Shown here one piece after another: positions 1 through 7,326 of a stretch of DNA of 16,634 nucleotides. This stretch comes from Bacillota bacterium (GTDB lineage Bacteria; Bacillota; Dethiobacteria; DTU022): assembly GCA_012727685.1 (NCBI GenBank), contig JAAYGO010000041.1, positions 1-16,634 on the forward strand, in the 5' to 3' direction. The notes under the pieces were generated by a model. That model was given only the letters and a program-made list of their open reading frames with translations, did no database searches and was not told the DNA's origin. Both the position numbers and the translations under genes were made by a program. Each line of letters starts with the position of its first letter. Position 1 is the stretch's first letter.

Positions 1-248
1 GAAATCAGGGAGGCTCCCCCGGCGGCGAAAATATTGCCAAAGGCCTGGATCATCATGAAAACCGGAAAGGAGATGGAGATGGCGGCGACCATGTTCGGAT
101 CGTTCAGCTTGCCGATAAAAAAAGTATCGGTCATGTTGTAGATAACCTGCACCAGCATGGCCATCATGGTCGGGAGAGCCAGGGTCCAGATGGCTCTATA
201 GACGGGCATGGAACCCAGAATGTGAGTGCGATCCCGCTGCTGCTTCAT
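1..248 (-). CDS. MATE family efflux transporter, N-terminal part (gene runs off the window)
   Basis: The first 82 codons of a minus-strand gene cut by the window edge. Reading from the ATG at 248, the protein begins MKQQRDRTHILGSMPVYRAI and continues with a hydrophobic helix holding LALPTMMAMLVQVIYNMTDT, then FFIGKL and a second helix. The pattern 'LALPTM...QVIYNMTDTFFIG' is the classic first-helix signature of MATE (multi-antimicrobial extrusion) transporters, which are 12-helix inner-membrane antiporters exporting drugs or metabolites in exchange for Na+ or H+. The start is supported by AAGGAG seven bases upstream and by a near-consensus promoter further up. It has its own promoter and is not in an operon with carAB, which ends about 140 bases upstream on the same strand. 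The substrate cannot be told from the sequence. Confidence 0.88.
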   Translation of the reverse strand, partial: MKQQRDRTHILGSMPVYRAIWTLALPTMMAMLVQVIYNMTDTFFIGKLNDPNMVAAISISFPVFMMIQAFGNIFAAGGASLI

Positions 249-292
249 GTTGATCAGCTCCTTCGGCTAGAACTACAACCACATTGCTTAGA

Positions 293-321
293 ATTCTAAC
301 AGTTTGATTTCAAATTGTCAA
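293..321 (-). promoter_or_regulatory. Sigma-A type promoter for the MATE gene
   Basis: On the minus strand, TTGACA (plus 316-321) is followed after exactly 17 bases by TAGAAT (plus 293-298). This is a perfect -35 box and a five-of-six -10 box. Transcription would start near 286 and leave a leader of about 40 bases before the MATE start codon. It separates that gene from the upstream carAB operon; I see no convincing terminator in the 140-base gap. Confidence 0.75.
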
Positions 322-389
322 TCGGGCTCGTGCTTTTTATTTTAATTCTCCCGAACCGGATCTCCACGCGCAAGAGAGCAGTCGAGGGA

Positions 390-3300
390 TTAGCGCTTAT
401 ACAGATCTTGCAGGCAGTAAACCTGCGGAAACTGCTGTTGCAGGTAGCGGATTCCCGCCAGGGCGGCCCGGGCCCCTTGCATGGTGGTGATAATGGAGAT
501 GCCGCACTGAACGGCGCTGCGCCGGATGAGCCTCCCGTCGGGGCCGCTTTGGCTTCCCCCGGGGGTATTGATCACCAGGTCCGCTTCGCGCGCCCGGATA
601 CAATCGATGATATTGGGGCTGCCCTGCTGCAGCTTGCACACCTCGCGCACCTTTATGCCAGCCTCCCGCAGCGCCGCCGCGGTGCCGGCCGTCGCCACGA
701 GCGAAAATCCGAGCGCGGCCAGCTCCCGCGCCACTGCGACCGCCTCCGCCTTGTCCCGGTCGGCCACGGTCAGGATGATTGTCCCCCCGGTGGGCAGCGG
801 GGTTCCGGCGGCCAGCATGGCCTTGGCAAAGGCGCCGCCGAAGCTGGCGTCGATCCCCATCACCTCTCCGGTGGAGTGCATCTCCGGGCCGAGGATGATA
901 TCGACTTCATCGAAGCGGGCAAAGGGCAAGACGGCCTCTTTGACCGCCATATAACCGGGGATTAGCTGGCGGGTGATCCCCAGCTCCTCCAGGGTGCGGC
1001 CTGCCGACACCAGGGCGGCCGCGCGGGCCAGGGGCAGCCCGGTGGCCTTGCTCACGAACGGAACCGTGCGGGAAGCCCGCGGGTTCGCTTCGAGGATATA
1101 AAACCGGCCGTCCTTGACTGCAAACTGAATATTAAGCAAACCGATCACCTGCAGCTCCCGGGCCAGCAGCTCCGACTCTCTATTCACCTCCGCCAGCACC
1201 GCCTCGGATAGGCTGTACGGCGGCAGCACGCAGCAACTGTCTCCGGAATGGATCCCGGCATGCTCCACGTGTTCCATGATCCCGCCGATGACGGTGCTTT
1301 TGCCGTCACTGATTACGTCTACGTCGAGTTCCACGGCCCCTTCCAGGAATTTGTCCAGCAGCAGCGGGTAGTCGGGAGATATCTCCACGCCGGAGTTCAG
1401 GTAGGCGTTCAACTCGCCGGCATCGTACACCACGCGCATGGCCCTGCCGCCGAGGACATAGGAGGGGCGCACCAGGACCGGATAGCCCAGCCTCGAGGCC
1501 ACGGCCAGCGCGTCTTCAGGCGTGGGAGCGGTGTCGCCGGGCGGCATCAGCAGGCCGAGCGATTCCGCCAGCACGGCGAATTTTTCCCGGTTCTCCGCCC
1601 GGTCTATGTTCAAGGGAGAGGTGCCCCAAATGGGCACGCCGCTCTTCAAAAGGGGCAGGGCCAGTTTTAGCGGGGTCTGGCCGCCAAATTGCAAGATCAC
1701 GCCGTCGGGTTTTTCGGTTTCGCAGATCTGCAGCACATCTTCAAAGGTAAGCGGTTCGAAATAGAGGCGATCCGAAACGTCGTAGTCGGTGCTCACCGTT
1801 TCGGGGTTGCAATTGATCATGACCACCCGGTAGCCCTCTTCCCGCAAGGCCAGCGCCGCCTGCACGCAGCAGTAGTCGAATTCCACGCCCTGGCCGATGC
1901 GGTTGGGGCCGCTGCCGAGAATAATGACCTTGCCCTTGCCGCCCCCCATGGGAGTGGCTTCGCTGGCGCCGCTCTCCCCGCCTTCGTAGGTGGAATAGAA
2001 ATAGGGGGTATAGGCCTCGAATTCACCGGCGCAGGTATCGACCCGGCGGTAGATGGGGTTGAACTTAAGCTGCCGCCGCGTCCGGCGGATATCATCTTCC
2101 GCTTCGCCGGAGAGGGCGGCGATGCGGCGGTCTGAAAATCCCCAGGCCTTCGCCTGCTTGAGGCAAGAGCGATAGCCGCGGGCTAGTTTTTGCTCAAGGG
2201 TGACGATCTGTTCAATCTGCTCCAGGAACCAGCCGTTGATGCCGGTCAAGGCGGCAATCTCGGCGGTAGCAAAGCCGGCACGGTAGGCATCGGCGATATG
2301 GAAGATGCGCTCCGGCTGCGGCACCTTCAGCAGCCCGGCCAATTTCTCCCGGGCGGCCGGACCGGTGAGCCCCCTCAAGCCCTTTCCTTCCACCAGGCCG
2401 TCAAATCCCTCTTCAAGCGAGCGCAGCGCCTTTTGCAGCGCCTCCTTAAATGTCCGCCCGATGCTCATCACTTCGCCCACCGACTTCATCCTGGTGGTCA
2501 GGGTTTGATCGGCACCGGGAAACCTGGCGAAATCCCAGCGCGGTATTTTGACGACGCAGTAATCAACGGCAGGTTCAAAGGAGGCCGGCGTTTTCCGCGT
2601 AATGTCGTTGGTCAGCTCGTCCAGGGTATAGCCGACGGCCAGCTTTGCCGCGATCTTGGCGATGGGGAAGCCGGTCGCCTTGGAAGCCAGCGCTGATGAA
2701 CGCGATACCCGCGGGTTCATCTCCACGATCACGGTTCTGCCGGTGGCCGGTTCGAGGGCAAACTGGATGTTGCAGCCGCCGCTCTCAAGCCCGATGGCGC
2801 GCAGCGCCCGGAAAGAGGCGTCGCGGAGCTGCCGGTAATCGTAATCGGTTAGGGTTTGGATCGGGGCGACGGTGATGCTCTCACCGGTGTGGACTCCCAT
2901 GGGGTCCATGTTTTCAATGGAACAGACCACGATGACGTTGTCATGGCGGTCGCGCATCACTTCCATTTCGATTTCCTGCCAGCCAAGCAGCGATTCTTCC
3001 AGCAGGACGCGCCTGATGGGGCTCATGGCGAGGCCCGCGGCGACCATTTTTTCAAGCTCTTTGCGGTTGCTGGCGACCCCGCCTCCGGCGCCGCCCAGGG
3101 TAAATGAAGGCCTGATCACCACCGGGTAGCCGTTCTCTTCCGCAAAGCGGAGCGCCTCCGGCACGCTCCCCAGGTGCATGCTCCTGGCCACCTCCAGACC
3201 CGCCCGGGCCATGGCCTCTTTAAAGAGTTCCCGGTCTTCGGCCCGCCTGATCACCTCCTGATCGGCGCCGATCAACTCCACGCCGAATCGTTCAAGCACC

Positions 3301-3617
3301 CCGCTGTTGGCGAGCTCCACGCCGAGGTTCAAGGCGGTCTGCCCGCCCAGGGTGGGTAGCAGCGCCTGGGGACGCTCCTTTTCGATCACCCGCGCCGCCG
3401 TCTCGGCGGTAAGCGGTTCGATGTAGGTCCGATCCGCCAGTTCGGGGTCGGTCATGATGGTGGCCGGGTTGCTGTTGATCAGGACCACCTCGTAACCTTC
3501 TTCGAACAGCGCCTGGCAAGCCTGGGTTCCCGAGTAATCGAATTCGCAGGCCTGTCCGATCACGATGGGCCCGGAGCCGATGATCAGGATTTTATTAATA
3601 TCTTTACGCTTTGGCAT
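390..3617 (-). CDS. carB: Carbamoyl phosphate synthase large subunit
   Basis: Full-length CarB, 1075 residues (family about 1070). It makes carbamoyl phosphate from bicarbonate, ammonia and two ATP, feeding pyrimidine and arginine synthesis in the cytosol. Order: N-terminal pre-ATP-grasp domain (ILIIGSGPIVIGQACEFDYSG), first ATP-grasp domain (FTLGGAGGG, then MNPRVSRSSALASKATG near residue 300), a helical oligomerisation segment (about 400-550), a second repeat opening VIILGSGPNRIGQGVEFDYC, second ATP-grasp (YVLGGRAMRVVY, then EANPRASRTVPFVSKATG), and a C-terminal MGS-like allosteric domain (from about 935; GTIILTVADRDK, TAGTAAAL, INTPGG). The usual GGTGGG glycine loop of the first domain reads GGAGGG, a mild change. 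Start ATG overlaps the carA stop (ATGA), implying translational coupling. All large motifs are intact, so this subunit should be active on ammonia. Confidence 0.97.
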   Translation of the reverse strand: MPKRKDINKILIIGSGPIVIGQACEFDYSGTQACQALFEEGYEVVLINSNPATIMTDPELADRTYIEPLTAETAARVIEKERPQALLPTLGGQTALNLGVELANSGVLERFGVELIGADQEVIRRAEDRELFKEAMARAGLEVARSMHLGSVPEALRFAEENGYPVVIRPSFTLGGAGGGVASNRKELEKMVAAGLAMSPIRRVLLEESLLGWQEIEMEVMRDRHDNVIVVCSIENMDPMGVHTGESITVAPIQTLTDYDYRQLRDASFRALRAIGLESGGCNIQFALEPATGRTVIVEMNPRVSRSSALASKATGFPIAKIAAKLAVGYTLDELTNDITRKTPASFEPAVDYCVVKIPRWDFARFPGADQTLTTRMKSVGEVMSIGRTFKEALQKALRSLEEGFDGLVEGKGLRGLTGPAAREKLAGLLKVPQPERIFHIADAYRAGFATAEIAALTGINGWFLEQIEQIVTLEQKLARGYRSCLKQAKAWGFSDRRIAALSGEAEDDIRRTRRQLKFNPIYRRVDTCAGEFEAYTPYFYSTYEGGESGASEATPMGGGKGKVIILGSGPNRIGQGVEFDYCCVQAALALREEGYRVVMINCNPETVSTDYDVSDRLYFEPLTFEDVLQICETEKPDGVILQFGGQTPLKLALPLLKSGVPIWGTSPLNIDRAENREKFAVLAESLGLLMPPGDTAPTPEDALAVASRLGYPVLVRPSYVLGGRAMRVVYDAGELNAYLNSGVEISPDYPLLLDKFLEGAVELDVDVISDGKSTVIGGIMEHVEHAGIHSGDSCCVLPPYSLSEAVLAEVNRESELLARELQVIGLLNIQFAVKDGRFYILEANPRASRTVPFVSKATGLPLARAAALVSAGRTLEELGITRQLIPGYMAVKEAVLPFARFDEVDIILGPEMHSTGEVMGIDASFGGAFAKAMLAAGTPLPTGGTIILTVADRDKAEAVAVARELAALGFSLVATAGTAAALREAGIKVREVCKLQQGSPNIIDCIRAREADLVINTPGGSQSGPDGRLIRRSAVQCGISIITTMQGARAALAGIRYLQQQFPQVYCLQDLYKR

Positions 3618-4729
3618 CAGGAGCGGCTCTCCTTTCCGTGCAGCATCATGCTGTTAAATTGATCGAAAGGCGATGTGGCATCCTGCGGCCCGGCGCAGCT
3701 TTCCGGGTGGAACTGCACGGAAAAGCACTGCAGCGAGCTGTTTTCCATCCCTTCCAGGGTGCCGTCGTTTAAGTTGATGTGAGTCGCCCTGGTGCCTACC
3801 GGCAAGTCATCCAGCCGGACGCAGTAGCCGTGGTTCTGGGCGGTGATCAGGACCCGCCCCCCGGCCAGTTCGCGCACCGGCTGGTTGGCACCGCGATGGC
3901 CGAAGGGCAGCTTATAGGTCTTGCCGCCGAGGGCCAGGCCGAGCAACTGGTGGCCCAGGCCGATCCCGAACAGGGGCACCCGGTCCAGGAGAGCGCGGAT
4001 CTCGGGCAGCAGGCCGGCCAGATGGGCCGGGTCTCCCGGGCCGTTGGAGAGGACAATCCCGCCGGGCTCCATGGCCAATACTTCCCGGGCCCCGGTGGCG
4101 GCGGGAACAACGGTGACGCGGCAGCCGCGCCTAGCCAGGCTGCGCAAAATGCCGTATCTGACCCCGAAATCGTAGACAACGACATGCGGGCCGGTTCCGG
4201 TGCCGCCGCCTTGCTCCTGCTGCCCTTCTTCCCAGCGGTAAGGGAAGCGGCAGCTAACCTGCTCCACCAGCCCGGCCTCGTTGAACGTGTGGGCTTTGAG
4301 CCGGGCCAGCAGCTCCTCCCGCGACTCCGCCTCCGTGGATATGGCGCCTTTCAAGGTGCCTGCACTGCGCAGGTGCAGGGTCAAGGAGCGGGTATCAATT
4401 CCCTCCACGCCGATGATCCCGTGCCGATTAAGGTATCTGTCCAGGCTTTCCTTAGCCCTGCGGTTATACGGCCGGCGGCAGCATTCTTTCACTAATAAGG
4501 CCTCCACCTGAGGGGAGGCCGACTCTGCGTCTTCATCGTTCACACCGTAATTTCCGATCAGCGGGTAGGTAAGGGTCAAAATCTGACCCTTGTACGAAGG
4601 ATCCGTAATCATCTCCTGGTAACCGCTCATGCCGGTGTTAAAAACAACTTCACCGAAAACCGTCCCCCTGCCGGCAAAGCATTCTCCTGCCAGGCTAAAA
4701 CCATCTTCAAGCACAACCAGTGCTTTCAT
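3617..4729 (-). CDS. carA: Carbamoyl phosphate synthase small subunit with the glutaminase nucleophile Cys replaced by Gly
   Basis: CarA, 370 residues (usual 360-385), normally a class I glutamine amidotransferase that hydrolyses glutamine and channels ammonia to CarB. The N-terminal CPSase domain (ALVVLEDGFSLAGECFAG, FNTGMSGYQEMITDPSY) is followed by the GATase domain from about residue 183. The oxyanion-side motif SNGPGDP (228-234) and the catalytic pair His341/Glu343 in FHPES are present. The nucleophile elbow, normally FGICLGHQ, reads FGIGLGHQ: residue 257 is Gly (codon GGC, plus 3959-3961) instead of Cys. Everything else around it (LGHQLLGLALGGKTYK, AQNHGY) is conserved, so the reading frame and alignment are not in doubt. 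Expected consequence from family knowledge: no glutamine hydrolysis, ammonia-dependent synthesis only. First gene of the carAB operon; AGGTGG seven bases before ATG. Confidence 0.95.
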   Translation of the reverse strand: MKALVVLEDGFSLAGECFAGRGTVFGEVVFNTGMSGYQEMITDPSYKGQILTLTYPLIGNYGVNDEDAESASPQVEALLVKECCRRPYNRRAKESLDRYLNRHGIIGVEGIDTRSLTLHLRSAGTLKGAISTEAESREELLARLKAHTFNEAGLVEQVSCRFPYRWEEGQQEQGGGTGTGPHVVVYDFGVRYGILRSLARRGCRVTVVPAATGAREVLAMEPGGIVLSNGPGDPAHLAGLLPEIRALLDRVPLFGIGLGHQLLGLALGGKTYKLPFGHRGANQPVRELAGGRVLITAQNHGYCVRLDDLPVGTRATHINLNDGTLEGMENSSLQCFSVQFHPESCAGPQDATSPFDQFNSMMLHGKESRS

Positions 4730-4786
4730 CTAGAACCACCTGCCTTTCCGGAATCAATTAAATCCGGGATAAAACTTTTAAAATGT

Positions 4787-4815
4787 ATTATAGAACTACT
4801 CCGGTTGCTTGACAA
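4787..4815 (-). promoter_or_regulatory. Sigma-A type promoter of carAB
   Basis: On the minus strand, TTGTCA (plus 4810-4815) and TATAAT (plus 4787-4792) are separated by 17 bases. Transcription would start near 4780, giving a leader of about 50 bases. In that leader CCGGA and TCCGG (about plus 4748-4767) can pair over a ten-base loop. It is short and lacks a T-tract, and I see no PyrR-type attenuator or arginine operator. The -35 box sits within 100 bases of the divergent GatB-like start codon, so the two promoters share one short intergenic region. Confidence 0.65.
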
Positions 4816-4915
4816 GAAAAAAAGCTGTTGGCCGGCGCTATTGATCCCGCTTGGGCCAGGGATTAAAATGTTTCAGAGGCCTATCCTCAAATTGCCGCGA
4901 CAGGAGGTTTTAAAG

Positions 4916-5806
4916 GTGGAATACGAGACCGTCATCGGGCTGGAAATATATGTGGCGCTGCCGACCCGGTCCAAGCTTTTCTGCGGCTGCAGCACCGCAG
5001 GCGGCGCTGAACCGAACACGAACTGCTGCCCTGTTTGCCTGGGGCTCCCCGGGGCACTGCCGCGGTTAAACCGGAGAGCCGTCGAATTTGCCGTCATGGC
5101 GGCGCTGGCCCTGGGCGGCACCGTGCAGCAAGAATGCCGCTTTGACCGCAAAACCTGTTTTTCTCCCCGCCTGCCGAAAGGCTACCGGATTGTGCAGTGC
5201 GATCACCCGCTGGCCCTGGGCGGCAGTCTGGAGCTGGATTTCCCGGACGGCAGCCGCCGGATTAAGCTGGAGCGGGTGTGCCTGGAGGAAGAGGCGGGCA
5301 GGCTGGTGCGCGGCGGTGATGGGGCTTCTGTGCTGGTTGACTACAACCGGGCCGGAATCCCGCTTTTGAAAATCGTGACCAAACCTGAGCTGCGCAGCGG
5401 CAGGGAAGCGTGTCTCTTTCTGGAGAAGCTGCACGCCGTATTGCTTGAGGCCGGTATCGCGGCAGTGAAGCCGGAGCAGGGGGTGCTGCGCTGTGACGCC
5501 GGCATCTCCCTTCGGCCGGCCGGTTCGCAGGAAACGGGCACCAGGACCGAGGTGAGAAATTTGCACTCGTTCTGCGCCGTAGAAGAGACCTTGAACGCCG
5601 AAGCCAAGCGCCAGGCGGAGATCCTGAGGCAAGGCGGCAGGCTAGTCATGGCTGCCTGCCACTGGGACGGGAAGCGGAAAGTAACGGTGCCGCTGCCCGC
5701 CGGAGAAGATTCATCCGGTTGCCGCTATTTCCCTGAGCCGGACCTGCTGCCGCTGCGCCTGGAACGCTTTTTCATCGAGGCGATGCGCCGCCGGTTAACT
5801 GTTTAG
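4916..5806 (+). CDS. Stand-alone GatB-like protein (catalytic domain only, lacking the C-terminal tRNA-binding region)
   Basis: A 296-residue protein read from GTG at 4916, chosen because AGGAGG lies eight bases upstream and EYETVIGLE matches the usual GatB N-terminus. In-frame starts at 4805 and 4869 lack this. GatB is the subunit of Glu-tRNA(Gln) amidotransferase that activates tRNA-bound glutamate. Clear GatB signatures: a zinc-type cluster CGC...NCCPVC (Cys23, 25, 38, 41), GAEPNTN, CLGLPGALP, DYNRAG, GTRTEVRNLHSF and YFPEPDL. The protein stops there; canonical GatB runs to about 475 residues with a helical and YqeY-like tail, absent here. Several invariant positions differ: GLEVHV is GLEIYV (His to Tyr12), HLEEDAGK is CLEEEAGR, and PLxEIVxEPD is PLLKIVTKPE (two Glu to Lys). 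Probably a diverged paralogue, not the housekeeping GatB. No gatA or gatC nearby. Function unknown. Confidence 0.85.
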   Translation: MEYETVIGLEIYVALPTRSKLFCGCSTAGGAEPNTNCCPVCLGLPGALPRLNRRAVEFAVMAALALGGTVQQECRFDRKTCFSPRLPKGYRIVQCDHPLALGGSLELDFPDGSRRIKLERVCLEEEAGRLVRGGDGASVLVDYNRAGIPLLKIVTKPELRSGREACLFLEKLHAVLLEAGIAAVKPEQGVLRCDAGISLRPAGSQETGTRTEVRNLHSFCAVEETLNAEAKRQAEILRQGGRLVMAACHWDGKRKVTVPLPAGEDSSGCRYFPEPDLLPLRLERFFIEAMRRRLTV

Positions 5807-7157
5807 AGGACCTTTCGCTGCTGCCAGCCCAGTGTTCCATCACCAGGGCGGCGGTCATGTCTCCCGTAACGTTGATTACCGTCCGGCTCATATCCAGAAT
5901 TCGCTCCACGCCGAGAATAAGCGCGATCCCGGCAGGGGGTATGCCGACACTTTTCAGCACCATGGTCAGAATGACGATCCCCATGCCGGGAGTGGCCGGC
6001 GCTCCGATGGAAGCCGCCGTAGTCGTGAGCACAATGATGATTAAAGCTGTTAGTCCCAGGTCTGTTCCAAAAACTTGCGCGAGAAACACGGTGGAGGCGG
6101 CCTGGTAAATTGCCGTGCCGTCCATGTTAATGGTGGCCCCCAGGGGGATTACAAACTCTGAAAAGGAGGGGCGGACCTTTAATCTCTCTGTAGCTGTCTG
6201 TATGGATAGGGGGAGCACCGCCGCAGAGCTGGAGGTGGAAAACGCCAGAAGCTGTGCTTCGCGCACCGCTTTTAAAAAAGCAAGGGGATTTTTGCGGGAA
6301 ACCAGACAGACTATGAGCAGGTAGACACAGAGCATGAGCAGCAGCCCCAGCAAAACTGTGCCCACGTAGGCGGCCATGCCCAGCAAGGCTTCCAGGCCTA
6401 CCTTGATGGTGATCTGGGCCAGCAAGCCAAAAACGGCCAGAGGGGCCAGGCGCATGGCCCAGCGCACCACGGTCATACACACTTCATGCAGGGAGCCCAG
6501 TAAGTCCAGCAAAGGCTTGGCCTGGCGAGGCGCCAGGGTTACAAGGGCTAAACCGATCAATACAGCGAAGATAATAACCGGCAGCATCTCCCGTTCCACC
6601 ATGGCCGCCAGGGGATTTTGCGGAAGCAGGTTGATGGCGATATCCGGAATGGTTTCCAGGTTCAGTGCCTCGGGAAAAGCTTCCCCCGCTGTGGGGGGTA
6701 TTGTTTCTTCAATCGCGGTGCCCGCGGGCTGCTCGATTAACTTGCCCGGCTGTATAATAGCGGTCACCCCAATACCGATCATCACCGCCAGTATGGTCGT
6801 GGTGATAAAATAAGCAATAACCCGCAGGCCGAGCCGGCGCAGCTGTTCCAGGTCCTCGATGGCGGCCATGCCGCGGATTATGGATGCTACTACCAGGGGA
6901 ACTACAATCATCTGAATGAGCCCTAAAAAAATGTTCCCCGGAAGTGCCAGCCATTTGCCGATCACGGCGGCTGTGTCCGGGCTGACCAGGTTTGCGTGTG
7001 GAGATAGAGCAATACCCACCCCCAGGCCAAGGAACAGGCCTAACAGGATCTTGAGCCATAACTCTCTCCGGAGGAGGTCGCCTAAATGAGAAGCCAGGTG
7101 TTTTAATGGCCTTAAGTAAAATTTTTTTGATGGCGGTTGTTCATAAACACTACTCAT
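5772..7157 (-). CDS. Dicarboxylate/amino acid:cation symporter (DAACS; GltP/DctA-like)
   Basis: A 461-residue integral membrane carrier of the glutamate/aspartate/C4-dicarboxylate:Na+ or H+ symporter family. Hydrophobic helices begin about residue 34. Diagnostic features are the serine-rich first hairpin AFSTSSSAAVLPL (305-317), NMDGTA in TM7 (344-349), the second hairpin GAPATPGMG (385-393), and the TM8 substrate motif DMSRTVINVTGD (422-433) with Asp422, Arg425, Thr426 and Asn429. The TM8 arginine is the residue that in characterised members binds the side-chain carboxylate, so an acidic substrate (glutamate, aspartate or a dicarboxylate) is likely. The start ATG has AAGGA directly against it, an unusually short spacing. 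The 3' end overlaps the convergent GatB-like gene by 35 bases. A terminator-like hairpin sits 20-70 bases upstream of the start. Confidence 0.92.
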   Translation of the reverse strand: MSSVYEQPPSKKFYLRPLKHLASHLGDLLRRELWLKILLGLFLGLGVGIALSPHANLVSPDTAAVIGKWLALPGNIFLGLIQMIVVPLVVASIIRGMAAIEDLEQLRRLGLRVIAYFITTTILAVMIGIGVTAIIQPGKLIEQPAGTAIEETIPPTAGEAFPEALNLETIPDIAINLLPQNPLAAMVEREMLPVIIFAVLIGLALVTLAPRQAKPLLDLLGSLHEVCMTVVRWAMRLAPLAVFGLLAQITIKVGLEALLGMAAYVGTVLLGLLLMLCVYLLIVCLVSRKNPLAFLKAVREAQLLAFSTSSSAAVLPLSIQTATERLKVRPSFSEFVIPLGATINMDGTAIYQAASTVFLAQVFGTDLGLTALIIIVLTTTAASIGAPATPGMGIVILTMVLKSVGIPPAGIALILGVERILDMSRTVINVTGDMTAALVMEHWAGSSERSSKQLTGGASPR

Positions 7158-7174
7158 TCCTTAATTGACGGCAC

Positions 7175-7228
7175 GAGAGGAGAAAAGAAAGCCGCAATCC
7201 CTGTGGAAATAATTGGATTGCAGCCTTC
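7175..7228 (-). terminator. Rho-independent terminator-like hairpin between the DUF169 and symporter genes
   Basis: On the minus strand GAAGGCTGCAATCC (plus 7215-7228) pairs with GGATTGCGGCTTTC (plus 7187-7200), 14 positions with only one mismatch and one G-T pair, over a 14-base loop, followed by TTTCTTTTCTC. It lies about 100 bases past the DUF169 stop. It fits a terminator for that gene. Because the symporter ATG is only about 18 bases beyond the T-rich tail, it could also act as an attenuator for the symporter. Confidence 0.75.
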
Positions 7229-7326
7229 TCTCCATGTCATAAATTTGCCTTTCTCAATATTACGCTTTGATACCTTTTTGATTATTACTGAGCTAATTCG
7301 GGATTAATTCAGGTATTTCCTGCTAG

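Noticed and set aside
3779..4495. Long plus-strand open frame across carA (238 codons)
   Set aside because: It is antisense to a clear carA gene and has the Pro/Gly/Ala/Gln-rich composition of an antisense frame in GC-rich coding DNA. The same holds for the plus-strand frames across carB.
4730..4786. Pyrimidine (PyrR) attenuator in the carA leader
   Set aside because: Only a 5-bp hairpin is present, with no terminator/antiterminator pair and no PyrR-binding consensus.
4809..4814. Plus-strand TTGACA upstream of the GatB-like gene
   Set aside because: No -10 box lies at a usable distance; the sequence is the complement of the carAB -35 region (TTGTCA), so it is likely incidental.
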